From contig NZ_CP022187.1 of the NCBI RefSeq assembly GCF_003111645.1, positions 3,596,001 through 3,660,000 of the forward strand: 64,000 bases of DNA. Direction: 5' to 3'. Both the position numbers and the translations under genes were made by a program. Below, one piece after another: positions 33,017-40,904 of the stretch. The stretch is from Parazoarcus communis. Lineage in GTDB: Bacteria > Pseudomonadota > Gammaproteobacteria > Burkholderiales > Rhodocyclaceae. The first letter of the stretch is position 1, and the number at the start of each line of letters is the position of its first letter. The notes under the pieces were generated by a model. The model had not been told where the DNA came from and did no database searches. It saw only the letters and a program-made list of their open reading frames with translations.

Positions 33017-33685
33017 TCAGACGCGGCCGGGGGCCGGCGCGACGTTGCGGGCGATCAGCTCCCGGATCAGATGCAGCTTGCCGTGGAAGAAGTGGTCGGC
33101 GCCCGGAATGACGATGATCGGCAGCTCCTGCGGACGTGCCCAGTCGAGCACGTTGCTCAGCGCGACGGTGTCGTCGACTTCGCCGTGGATGATCAGCGTG
33201 GGAATGGTGCCGGGCACCGGCGGAGTGTCGTAGCTGCGTGCGCCGTCTGCGGCCACACCTGCGGCCATGCCGACGAGGATCAGCTGCCGCGGCGGATTGA
33301 TGTCGTTGGCGAGACGGTTGGCGATACGCGTCTGCACGAAGCCACCGAAAGAGAAGCCGCCCAGCGCCAGCGGCAGGCTGCCCCAGCGCGATTGCGCCCA
33401 GGCGATCACCGACAGCATGTCTTCGGTTTCACCTTCGCCGTGATCGTGTTCGCCATCGCTCTTGCCCACGCCACGGAAATTGGGGCGAATGGCCGCATAG
33501 CCCAGATCGCGGTAGCTGCGCGCCAGCGTGTGCGCCACCTTGTTGGTGTTGGCGCCGCCGAACAGCGGGTGCGGGTGACAGATCAGCGCGACGCCACGGA
33601 CCGTTTGCGGGGCGTCGATCAGGACTTCGATATTGCCTGCTGCGCCGTGCAGCAGGGCAGATTCGGTGGGAAGCGCACGGGTCAT
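33017..33685 (-). CDS. alpha/beta hydrolase (dienelactone hydrolase-like, COG2945 type)
   Basis: The 222-residue protein has CHPHPLFGGANTNKVAHTLARSYRDLGYAAIRPNFRGVGKSDG and the nucleophile elbow GGFSFGGFVQ (Ser), followed by a late aspartate in HGEVDDTV and a histidine in GADHFFHGKL, so the triad is complete. It is a cytoplasmic hydrolase of unknown substrate. The start at 33685 overlaps the ferredoxin stop as ATGA. Confidence 0.87.
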   Translation of the reverse strand: MTRALPTESALLHGAAGNIEVLIDAPQTVRGVALICHPHPLFGGANTNKVAHTLARSYRDLGYAAIRPNFRGVGKSDGEHDHGEGETEDMLSVIAWAQSRWGSLPLALGGFSFGGFVQTRIANRLANDINPPRQLILVGMAAGVAADGARSYDTPPVPGTIPTLIIHGEVDDTVALSNVLDWARPQELPIIVIPGADHFFHGKLHLIRELIARNVAPAPGRV

Positions 33686-34008
33686 GCCTTGTCTCCATCG
33701 GGCAGGCGCAGGCGTTCGACGATGCGGCCGTGCACAAGATGCTGGTCGATGATCTCGTCGACGTCGTCCTTGTCGATATACGTGTACCAGACGTTGTCCG
33801 GGTACACCACCATCACCGGGCCGTCGTCGCAGCGCCCGAGGCAGCCGGCCTTGTTGATGCGCACGCTGCCCTTGCCCTTGAGGCCGAGCTGGGCGCTGCG
33901 CTCCTTGGCATAGGTCTGCAACTCACTGGCCTTGAAATTGTTGCAGCAGTCGTCGCCGGCTGCACGCTGATTGCAGCAGAAGAACACATGGTGTTTGAAA
34001 TAGCTCAT
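33682..34008 (-). CDS. thioredoxin-like [2Fe-2S] ferredoxin
   Basis: This 108-residue protein begins SYFKHHVFFCCNQR. Cysteines C11/C12, C21/C22, C56 and C60 fit the thioredoxin-fold ferredoxin pattern, in which a C-x(8-12)-C pair and a C-x3-C pair hold the cluster (C56 and C60 in KAGCLGRCDDGPVM). It probably transfers electrons in the cytoplasm; the partner is not apparent. It lies between VanZ and the hydrolase in the minus-strand operon. Confidence 0.88.
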   Translation of the reverse strand: MSYFKHHVFFCCNQRAAGDDCCNNFKASELQTYAKERSAQLGLKGKGSVRINKAGCLGRCDDGPVMVVYPDNVWYTYIDKDDVDEIIDQHLVHGRIVERLRLPDGDKA

Positions 34009-34031
34009 TCAGGTCTCCGTTGGTGTGCCGA

Positions 34032-35108
34032 TTATAGGCGCCGCGGATTGTCGAGGTGTTCGCCCCGCCACAGGCCGAGTGCCGACAGGTAGGCCAGGGC
34101 GACGAAGGGCCAGATACTGGCGACGAGCTGGGTCAGACCGTGGAAATTGAGAAAGTTGCCACGGCTCAGGATGGTGTGGCCGTTGCTGAGGTAGGGGTTC
34201 TCCGGCATCAGGTTCACCAGCGCGGTGGCGGCCAGCAGCATGGTGCCGGCCACGGCGTGCTGGATCACCCGTGGCAGCAGCAGGGCCGCGGCGAGCAGGC
34301 CGGTGCCGACGATCAGCCCTTTCTCCGCACCCGGCGTAACCCACGCCAGGGGATCGGTGGGCATGAAGAAAGTAGCCGCCGCGAGCGTCTTCGCCCCGAT
34401 GCCGAGCGCGAGCAGAACCAGGATTGGCCATGGCGCGGCCGTGCGCATCATGCAGCGGGCAAAAAGGCCGATGGCGACGATGGTGCATGCGGTGAGCGCG
34501 GCCTCGAAGGCGATGAAGCGCTCGGGGCGGAAGGGCAGCGGAGGCGGAATCGACAGCATGCGGCGGATGTCGCCGCTGCCGAACAGCAGGCTGTCGGGTG
34601 TGAGCTGGGTGAGCAGCCACAGTCCGAGCAGAATCAGCCCGACATCGCCGGTATGGCCACCGATGAAGTGTTCGCTGCGCCAGCGTGCCAGTCCGGCCTG
34701 GGGGGCGAACAGGCGCCTGCCGCAGCACGCGCCCAGCGCCGCGCCGATCAGGCCGCCAGCGCTGTTGGCGCCGAGGTCGATGTTGCTCGATACCCGCGAT
34801 GGCAGAAAGTGCTGAACGGTCTCGAGCCCGAAGCTGAACAGGATCGTACCCAGCGTCGTCACCACGATGATGCGCAGCGCCGGCCAGTTCGCGGGCAGGC
34901 CGGCAGCGACAATGAAGCCCAGCGGGATGTAGCCGAGCACATTGAACACCAGATCCTCGATCTGGAAATACTTTGGCCACGGCGCAGTCAGGTAGTCGAA
35001 CAGCGGCAAACCGCTCTCGCGCCAGCCGGCAAACGGGTGCAGGCAGGCGTAGGCCACCAGCAGGGCGTATGCGAAGGCGAGATTGTGGGAGAGCGATGAG
35101 CGCGGCAC
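34032..35108 (-). CDS. VanZ-family membrane protein
   Basis: The 358-residue protein has about nine hydrophobic segments. The N-terminal third matches VanZ: FQIEDLVFNVLGYIPLGFIVAAG, LFSFGLETVQHFLPSRVSSNIDLGANSAGGLIGAALG. VanZ proteins influence teicoplanin resistance or the cell envelope, but most homologues are uncharacterised. The start codon is GTG at 35108 with a poor ribosome-binding site. It is the first gene of the operon that ends with nodJ. Confidence 0.82.
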   Translation of the reverse strand: MPRSSLSHNLAFAYALLVAYACLHPFAGWRESGLPLFDYLTAPWPKYFQIEDLVFNVLGYIPLGFIVAAGLPANWPALRIIVVTTLGTILFSFGLETVQHFLPSRVSSNIDLGANSAGGLIGAALGACCGRRLFAPQAGLARWRSEHFIGGHTGDVGLILLGLWLLTQLTPDSLLFGSGDIRRMLSIPPPLPFRPERFIAFEAALTACTIVAIGLFARCMMRTAAPWPILVLLALGIGAKTLAAATFFMPTDPLAWVTPGAEKGLIVGTGLLAAALLLPRVIQHAVAGTMLLAATALVNLMPENPYLSNGHTILSRGNFLNFHGLTQLVASIWPFVALAYLSALGLWRGEHLDNPRRL

Positions 35109-35297
35109 GAACTGGAGAACGGGTGTGATGGTGATGCCCGAGTCTATCCGACTGGCGCAGACGCTGCAGTCTGCTGTCCGCGCCGGGCTAGGAAAAATTT
35201 AGGATTCGCGTAGGGCTCTTTTAGCAAGCCGGGATATGGCAGCGGATTAACCTTGCCGCGTGGAGTTTCGACCACGTAACGTATGGTGAGGAAGACG

Positions 35298-35810
35298 ATG
35301 AAAATGACTTACATGTCCTGGGGCGCACTGCTGGCGCTGGGGCTTTTCTGCGGCATGCCGGCCCGCGCTGCGGACGGTGCGGCGGCTCAGGCACACGACC
35401 GGGGACGCTATCTGGTCGTGATCGGTGGCTGTAACGACTGTCACACACCCGGCTATCCCGAGGCCGGGGGCACGTTGCCCGAGAAGCAATGGCTGGTCGG
35501 GAGCCCGGTGGGATTCCAGGGGCCGTGGGGCGTGACCTATCCATCCAATCTGCGCCTGTCGGTACAGAAGATGACCGAAGCGCAGTGGATTGCCCATGCA
35601 CGTACCGCGATGCGACCGCCGATGCCGTCGCCCAGCCTGATCGCGATGAGTGACAGGGACCTCAAGGCCATCTACCGCTACATCCGCAAGCTTGGCGGGT
35701 CAGGCGTCCCGGCGCCCGGCTACGTGCCACCCGGACAGGCAGTGAGCACCCCGTACATCGAGTTCGTGCCCAAGAACCTGCCGCCGGTCATTGCCGGTGC
35801 CGGCTCATGA
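35298..35810 (+). CDS. periplasmic monohaem c-type cytochrome
   Basis: The 170-residue protein has a signal peptide (ALLALGLFCGMPARA) and one haem motif CNDCH at residues 45-49. Methionines in RPPMPSPSLIAM are candidates for the distal ligand. It resembles the small cytochromes c that accompany periplasmic dehydrogenases, but no partner is adjacent. I prefer ATG 35298, which has GAGGAAG three bases upstream, over the in-frame ATG at 35283. Confidence 0.85.
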   Translation: MKMTYMSWGALLALGLFCGMPARAADGAAAQAHDRGRYLVVIGGCNDCHTPGYPEAGGTLPEKQWLVGSPVGFQGPWGVTYPSNLRLSVQKMTEAQWIAHARTAMRPPMPSPSLIAMSDRDLKAIYRYIRKLGGSGVPAPGYVPPGQAVSTPYIEFVPKNLPPVIAGAGS

Positions 35811-35909
35811 GGCCTTCGCATGTCAGGCCTCACCAGGCCTCACTCGCAGGCGCGATGCCATCGGGATTGCATCCGGTCCGCTGTCGCGGTGGCGGACCGG
35901 TGCGCCCGG

Positions 35910-36803
35910 TCAGGGCATGGCCTCGCGCGCACGCTGGCTGATTGCCTGCATGGCGGGATGGGAGAGTTTGCGTTCGGTCGTGATGGCAAAGATCTGCTCC
36001 CTGACCTTGTCGATCTCTCCCACCACCTGCACCTTGTACTGCTCGCAGATGTACGTTGCGATTGCGCGTGGCCCCACGAACAGCCCGGCACCCGCCTGGC
36101 CGAATGCCTTCATCAGCGCGCTGTCGTCGAACTCGGCCACGATCCGGGGCTGTACCTTGCTGCGCTCCAGCCATTGCAGCAAGGCTGGCCGGTAGGCGAC
36201 GTCTTCGCCCGGCAGCAGAAACGGTGCGCGGTCGAGCAGTGCCGGGAAGCCGGCCGGCAGGCGGGCAGCGAGGCCCGAGCTGGCGAAAACCGATAGCGGA
36301 CTCTCGCCCAGCAAGTGGCTGAAGCCACGCACGCTGACACCAGGGGGCAGGGGGCGGTCGGCGATGACGATGTCGAGCCGATGCACGGCGAGTTCTCCGA
36401 GCAGGTTCTCCAGCCGGCCTTCTCGGCACACCAGGCGCGGTGCGTTGTCGAGCTGGAGCGCGGGCTCGATCAGCTGATACACAACCGATTTCGGCATGGC
36501 GTCCGCAATGCCGATGCGAAAAGGCAGCGGGATGCTCAGGGACTCGTCGCGCATCAGCTCGACGATCTGGTCGCCGAGCGCGAAGATCTCATCGGCGTGA
36601 CCCAGGATGCGCCGCCCGGCATCGGTGAGCTCGAGTCGGCGTCCGACGCGGCGGAACAGGCTGGCACCCAGGCTGGTTTCCAGGGTCGTGAGCTGGGCGC
36701 TGATCGAGTGCGGCGTCAGGTGCAGCAGCCTGGCGGCCTGCGCAATGCTGCCCGCGCGCGCAACGGTCCAGAAGTAGCGCAGATGCTTGTAGTTGAGCGT
36801 CAT
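35910..36803 (-). CDS. LysR-family regulator, NhaR-like
   Basis: The 297-residue protein has an N-terminal LysR helix-turn-helix (LRYFWTVARAGSIAQAARLLHLTPHSISAQLTTLETSLGASLFRR) and an effector domain with FDDSALMKAFGQAGAGLFVGP, a segment closely matching E. coli NhaR, the activator of the nhaA sodium/proton antiporter. No nhaA is nearby, so the target may be the divergent terB-psiE genes. A perfect 8-bp inverted repeat lies in the divergent promoter region. ATG 36803 begins MTLNYKHLRYF. Confidence 0.87.
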   Translation of the reverse strand: MTLNYKHLRYFWTVARAGSIAQAARLLHLTPHSISAQLTTLETSLGASLFRRVGRRLELTDAGRRILGHADEIFALGDQIVELMRDESLSIPLPFRIGIADAMPKSVVYQLIEPALQLDNAPRLVCREGRLENLLGELAVHRLDIVIADRPLPPGVSVRGFSHLLGESPLSVFASSGLAARLPAGFPALLDRAPFLLPGEDVAYRPALLQWLERSKVQPRIVAEFDDSALMKAFGQAGAGLFVGPRAIATYICEQYKVQVVGEIDKVREQIFAITTERKLSHPAMQAISQRAREAMP

Positions 36804-36820
36804 CGTGCCAATACATCCAA

Positions 36821-36854
36821 AAAGTCGATGTGATGCGTCAATATATTCGACTTT
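36821..36854. promoter_or_regulatory. candidate LysR-type binding site between the nhaR-like gene and terB
   Basis: AAAGTCGA (36821-36828) and TCGACTTT (36847-36854) are perfect inverted repeats separated by 18 bp in an AT-rich stretch, 17 bp upstream of the LysR start codon. The position suits autoregulation and control of terB on the other strand. Confidence 0.55.
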
Positions 36855-36983
36855 ATCGTGCATTGGCCATCGCCTATCTTGATTACGCAGTCAGCGCATT
36901 TCGCCTGACCGTCGATGGACCCGCAGCGCTCGGCAGCAATCGCAGCCGACTGCGTGGCCCGATTCGATCATGGAGAAACAGAC

Positions 36984-37406
36984 ATGCGTCAATATGCAAC
37001 CGATAGCACCCAGGCCGCCGCCCGTATTCTGGCCCTCACCATCCTGGCCGATGGCGGGCTGGATCAGACAGAACTGAATTCCGTCACCCGCTCGGAGGCC
37101 GCCAGACGGCTGCAGATCGCTGAGGCGGATTTCGAGCAGGTGTTGCAGGAATATTGCCAGGACCTGCTGCAGGGCGCCGACTATCTGGACGGCATCGCCT
37201 TGCGCCTGGCACCAGAGGTGTTGCGCGGACTGCTTGATGAAATTCGCGACCCGGCGTTCCAGCAGCTGATTCTGCGCACGATGCACGACATCGTCGAAGC
37301 GGACGGCATCAGTACGGAGGAAGAGGTCGCCCTGCTGTCGCAAACCGCAGCCGTCTGGGGCACGACGGCAACCTTCACGCCGATCGCCGAAAGCCGAACC
37401 GGGTAA
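36984..37406 (+). CDS. TerB-family (tellurite resistance-like) protein
   Basis: The 140-residue all-helical protein has the TerB repeat pattern: ARILALTILADGGLDQTELNSV (acidic DGxxD-type loop) and later IVEADGISTEEEVALLSQTAAVWG. TerB-like proteins bind divalent metal through these acidic loops and are linked to envelope or stress functions. The ter operon is not present. ATG 36984 has GGAG at 36972-36975. Confidence 0.75.
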   Translation: MRQYATDSTQAAARILALTILADGGLDQTELNSVTRSEAARRLQIAEADFEQVLQEYCQDLLQGADYLDGIALRLAPEVLRGLLDEIRDPAFQQLILRTMHDIVEADGISTEEEVALLSQTAAVWGTTATFTPIAESRTG

Positions 37407-37419
37407 GGCGTCCGTCCGT

Positions 37420-37442
37420 CCGACCGGGCCGAGTCCGGTCGG
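37420..37442 (+). other. hairpin between terB-like and psiE-like genes
   Basis: CCGACCGG (37420-37427) and CCGGTCGG (37435-37442) are perfect complements around a 7-nt loop, 13 bp after the terB-like stop. No T-run follows. It may stabilise or partly terminate the transcript before the psiE-like gene. Confidence 0.5.
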
Positions 37443-37471
37443 CAGCACATAATCGGGAGTTGAAACACCAC

Positions 37472-37942
37472 ATGAACCATCGAGACGCACCGGTAGAGCA
37501 CGACAACCATCTTGCAGTGCGAAACGAAGACCCTCTGATCGATCGCCTGCACTGGGTGATCCGGCAGGCAATCCGGCTACTGGCCGTACTGATGGTTGCG
37601 GTCATCCTTTGGTGCGTTGCAGACGTGGTGCTGGTGCTGTACGAGAAGCTGTCCGCGCCGCCTTTCATGCTGCTCGACCTGAACGACATTTTCGTGGTCT
37701 TTGCGGCTTTTCTCGCAGTGCTGATCGCGATCGAGATCTTCGCCAACATCACGCTCTACCTGCGCGACGACGTCATCCACGTCAAACTCGTCCTCGCCAC
37801 CGCGCTGATGGCGATCGCTCGAAAAGTCATTGTGCTGGATCTCAGCGTGCTTGAACCGAGCTATCTGTATGCCATCGGTGTCGTCGTGCTGGCGCTCGGC
37901 ATCACCTACTGGCTGGTTTCGCTGAAGCCGGAGCGGACCTGA
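37472..37942 (+). CDS. psiE: PsiE-family membrane protein (phosphate-starvation-inducible type)
   Basis: The 156-residue protein has four hydrophobic segments after a charged N-terminus: IRLLAVLMVAVILWCVADVVLVLY, FVVFAAFLAVLIAIEIFANITLYL, VLATALMAIARKVIVLD and LYAIGVVVLALGITYWL. FANITLYLRDDVIHVKLVLATALMAIARKVIVLD is the family core. Function is unknown beyond phosphate-starvation induction in E. coli. I chose ATG 37472; a TTG 12 bases earlier is in frame but lies directly on the GGGAG site. The stop is 6 bp from the convergent AbrB-type gene. Confidence 0.83.
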   Translation: MNHRDAPVEHDNHLAVRNEDPLIDRLHWVIRQAIRLLAVLMVAVILWCVADVVLVLYEKLSAPPFMLLDLNDIFVVFAAFLAVLIAIEIFANITLYLRDDVIHVKLVLATALMAIARKVIVLDLSVLEPSYLYAIGVVVLALGITYWLVSLKPERT

Positions 37943-37948
37943 GGGGTG

Positions 37949-39007
37949 TCAGCCGGTGATGCGCAGGAAGACCTTGTACAGCGATGGTGCGCCGACCGTG
38001 AGCACCATGACCCGCAAGGCATGGCACACGGTCACCATCGGCACGCCGAGGTGCAGTACCTTGGCGGTGATGCACATCTCCGCCACGCCACCCGGTGCGG
38101 CAGACAGCACCAGGGTGGCAAACGGGGTGTCCGACACGCTCGTGGCAATGTAGGCGAGCACGCAGCCAAGGGCGACGGCGAACAGCGCGGAAAGGGTGGC
38201 GACCGCCAGAAAATGCGGTGCTGCACGAAAGAACGAGGGTGAGAAGCGGCAACCCAGCGCGCAGCCAATCAGCAGTTGGCCGCCGTTGATCACCCACCAG
38301 GGCAGCGCCGACAGGCTGATGCCGAGTGCGGTCACCAGCCCCACCCCGATCAGGGGCCCCAGCACCCATGCATTGCCGATGCGCAGCGCTGTCAGCAGGC
38401 CCACCCCGCACAGGCTGGCGCCGACCAGCGCAGGCAGTTGTTCCGGCAGCACCGCGGTAGACAGCGGGGTGTACAGGTCGGAGCCGTGTGCGCCGAACCA
38501 GCTCAGGCCGAACGGCACCACGGCCACCACCACCATCACCCGCAGGGCGTGGGCGGCGGCAATTCGGTCGATGGCGCCGCCGAAGCGCTCGGCGACCACC
38601 GCCATTTCGGAGGCGCCGCCGGGCAGCGACGCAAAGAAGGCTGTGGGCTTGTCCACCGCTGCCAGGCGGGCGGTGAGCAGGGCACACAGCAGACCTACCA
38701 CCAGCGCGCCCCCCGAGATGATGGTGACCAGCAAGAGGTTGTCGAGCAGCAGGCGGATGACCTCCGGGGTGAAGTACAGCCCGAGCGCGGTGCCAATGGC
38801 CCACTGGCCCGCGTGCCGTCCGCCGGGTGGCCCTTGCAGCGGGGCGCCGAGAATGCGCAGCAGCGCGATCGCGAACAGCGGCCCGATCATCCACGGCAGG
38901 GGGCTATGAACCGCCTGTGCGGCGGTGCCGGCGGCGGTGGCGAGGACCAGCGTCAGACAGATGAGGGCAGGCGCGCGGAGATGGCCGGCGAGCGGACGTT
39001 GAGCCAT
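37949..39007 (-). CDS. AbrB-family membrane transporter (PF05145-type)
   Basis: The 352-residue integral membrane protein has two repeated halves, each carrying an LPGGASEMA/APGGVAEMC-type motif (FASLPGGASEMAVVAERFG and VLSAAPGGVAEMCITAKVLH) and the PLPWMIGPLFA segment. This is the AbrB/AmoR-like family formerly called ammonia monooxygenase regulators, now thought to be transporters. It is not a transcription factor. The gene ends 28 bp before, and is co-oriented with, the periplasmic binding protein gene at 39035. Confidence 0.86.
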   Translation of the reverse strand: MAQRPLAGHLRAPALICLTLVLATAAGTAAQAVHSPLPWMIGPLFAIALLRILGAPLQGPPGGRHAGQWAIGTALGLYFTPEVIRLLLDNLLLVTIISGGALVVGLLCALLTARLAAVDKPTAFFASLPGGASEMAVVAERFGGAIDRIAAAHALRVMVVVAVVPFGLSWFGAHGSDLYTPLSTAVLPEQLPALVGASLCGVGLLTALRIGNAWVLGPLIGVGLVTALGISLSALPWWVINGGQLLIGCALGCRFSPSFFRAAPHFLAVATLSALFAVALGCVLAYIATSVSDTPFATLVLSAAPGGVAEMCITAKVLHLGVPMVTVCHALRVMVLTVGAPSLYKVFLRITG

Positions 39008-39034
39008 GGAATGATTTCGGTTCGATGCGGCGCT

Positions 39035-40126
39035 TCACGGCTGTGGCGCGATGGTGTCGCGCCACTGGATCAGGAAGTCACGGCCCTTGAGTTGGTCTAG
39101 GTAGGTGAGCAGGCCGGCGCCGATGCGAATCGGGCGGAATGCGCTGCCGAGCTCCCTGTCGAGATTGTCCGCAGCTTCGTCGTTGGGTACGTCGGTCCGC
39201 ACCGAGTAGAAGCCGGGGCTGCGCGACAGCAAGCGTTGGCCGCGCATCGACAGCAGGTAGTCGAGCCACAGGCGTGCCGCATTCGGATGCTTCGCCTGAC
39301 GCGCGATGAAGGCCACCCGGCTCATTACCAGGGTGTAGTCGTGCGGCAGCACCACCCCCAGTCTCGGATCCTGTTCCGCGCGGAGCTGGGCATAGGAGCC
39401 GAGCAGGTTGTAACCCAGCGTGGCCTGGCCTGCCGCGATGCGGTCGAGCATGTCCGCGGTCGAGGGTTCGGTCTGCACGCCGAGGCGTCCGAACGCTTCG
39501 GCGAGGCGCCAGAACACGACCGGATTGGCGAGCACGTCCTGACTGTGGAGCAGAAAGCCGAGGCCCGAGCGTGCAGGGTCGTAGGTAATCAGCTTGCCCC
39601 GTAACTGCGCCGGGGCGCGGGCCAGCAGGCGCAGCAGCTCCGCATGACTGCGGGGCACATCGTCGGCATGCATGAGCTCGCGGTTGTACACCATGGCGAC
39701 CGGCTCGAGGCTGGTGCCGAAGGCTTCGTCCTTCCATACCGCCCACTTCGGCAGCGCCGCAGTCTCGTCGGAATGGTAGACCTGAGCATGGCCGTCGTTG
39801 ACCAGCTTCACCTGCAGGTCCATGGCCGAACTCCACACCAGATCGGCACCCCCGCCTGTCCTGGCTTCGGACACGAACTGGCGGTAGAGATCGGTGGAGC
39901 TCATGTCGCGATAGTCGACGCAGACATCGGGGTAGAGCTTGCCGAAGTCCTCGATCAGGGGGCGGGCGACGCTGATGTCGGTGGCGGCGTAGATCACCAC
40001 AACGCCCTCGCGCCTCGCTGCAGCCTCGATGTCGGACGTGGTCGCGGCAAGTGTCGTCTGCGCTGCACAGAACAATGCGCATGCGAGGAGGAGCAGCCCG
40101 GTCAGGGCGGGTGGCAGTCGAATCAC
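39035..40126 (-). CDS. solitary periplasmic extracellular solute-binding protein (family 1) next to tctDE
   Basis: The 363-residue protein starts with a signal peptide (LTGLLLLACALFCAAQTTLA) and continues as an iron/PgtC-type binding protein: GVVVIYAATDISVARPLIEDFGKLYPDV, RTGGGADLVWSSAMDLQVKLV, FGTSLEPVAMVYNREL. The start is GTG at 40126 with the strong site GGAGGAAG just upstream; an ATG-initiated frame further upstream would enter the tctD promoter. No ABC permease or ATPase is adjacent. It diverges from tctD and shares a predicted TctD site with tctC, so it may be a sensing partner of the kinase, as PgtC is for PgtB. That is inference. Confidence 0.8.
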   Translation of the reverse strand: MIRLPPALTGLLLLACALFCAAQTTLAATTSDIEAAARREGVVVIYAATDISVARPLIEDFGKLYPDVCVDYRDMSSTDLYRQFVSEARTGGGADLVWSSAMDLQVKLVNDGHAQVYHSDETAALPKWAVWKDEAFGTSLEPVAMVYNRELMHADDVPRSHAELLRLLARAPAQLRGKLITYDPARSGLGFLLHSQDVLANPVVFWRLAEAFGRLGVQTEPSTADMLDRIAAGQATLGYNLLGSYAQLRAEQDPRLGVVLPHDYTLVMSRVAFIARQAKHPNAARLWLDYLLSMRGQRLLSRSPGFYSVRTDVPNDEAADNLDRELGSAFRPIRIGAGLLTYLDQLKGRDFLIQWRDTIAPQP

Positions 40127-40198
40127 GAGCTTCCTCCGGTTTTCATGGGCGAAGCTTTGCACGAAAGATTTTTTCCGGCAGGATAATCGGCCTTCAAC

Positions 40199-40217
40199 CT
40201 TTCGATCCACTTTCATT
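40199..40217. promoter_or_regulatory. candidate TctD-binding direct repeats, pbp-tctD intergenic region
   Basis: CTTTCGATCCACTTTCATT contains two CTTTC boxes 11 bp apart (40199 and 40210). The same arrangement, CTTTCGATCTGCTTTCAGT, occurs at 45534-45552 upstream of tctC. The first 17 positions agree at 15. Both sites lie on the same strand relative to the minus-strand gene they precede (73 bp from the binding-protein gene, 84 bp from tctC). OmpR-family regulators bind such 10-11-bp direct repeats. Confidence 0.6.
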
Positions 40218-40220
40218 ACC

Positions 40221-40898
40221 ATGCGTCTGCTTCTCGTTGAAGATCATGCGGACCTGGCCGAGTGGGTGTCGAAGGCCCTGATTCAGGCCGGTTACGCGGT
40301 CGACGTGATGACCCGCGGCGACCATGCCGACCATGCGCTGGTGACGCAGCCCTACGATGCGGTCATCCTCGATCTGTCGCTGCCCGGCCTGGATGGCCTC
40401 GAGGTGCTGCGGCGGATGCGCGAGCGCGAGGCGACCGCGCAGATCCCGGTGCTGGTGCTGACCGCACGCAGCAGCACCGAGGACAAGGTGCGTGGCCTCA
40501 ACCTCGGGGCGGACGATTACCTGCCCAAGCCCTTCGACCTTTCGGAGCTCGAGGCCCGCATCAAGGCCTTGTTGCGACGTGCGGGCAACCTGGTGCCGAC
40601 CGTGCGCATCGGCAGGCTCGAGTTCGACATCACCTCCCGCCTTGCGAGCGTGGAGCGCAAGCCGCTGGCCCTGACGCCGCGCGAACTGGCGGTGCTTGAA
40701 GTGCTGATCTCGCGCCAGGGGCGGCCGGTCGCGCGCGAAACCCTGTTCGAGAAGATCTTCGCCTTCGACGAGGAGGCGCGCGCCGAAGCGATCGAGATCT
40801 ACGTTCACCGCTTGCGCAAGAAGCTCGAAGGCTCCGGTGCGGTGGTGACCACGCTGCGCGGCCTGGGTTACCTGATCGATGAAGCCGTCGAGGACTGA
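40221..40898 (+). CDS. tctD: TctD-like OmpR-family response regulator
   Basis: The 225-residue protein has a receiver domain (acidic pocket E7/D8, phospho-acceptor D51 in VILDLSLPG, lysine in DDYLPKPF) and an OmpR winged helix (ALTPRELAVLEVLISRQGRPVARETLFEKIF; EIYVHRLRKKLEGSGAVVTTLRGLGYLI). It works with the histidine kinase encoded 6 bp downstream. Nearby tctCBA genes and a shared direct-repeat site make tricarboxylate-type transport its likely target. The ATG at 40221 has no good ribosome-binding site, because the predicted operator occupies that position. Confidence 0.92.
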   Translation: MRLLLVEDHADLAEWVSKALIQAGYAVDVMTRGDHADHALVTQPYDAVILDLSLPGLDGLEVLRRMREREATAQIPVLVLTARSSTEDKVRGLNLGADDYLPKPFDLSELEARIKALLRRAGNLVPTVRIGRLEFDITSRLASVERKPLALTPRELAVLEVLISRQGRPVARETLFEKIFAFDEEARAEAIEIYVHRLRKKLEGSGAVVTTLRGLGYLIDEAVED

Positions 40899-40904
40899 CG
40901 CACC

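Noticed and set aside
37949-39007. AbrB-family protein as a transcription regulator of ammonia oxidation
   Set aside because: The protein is polytopic with two GGxxEM membrane repeats and no DNA-binding domain, so it is a transporter-type member.
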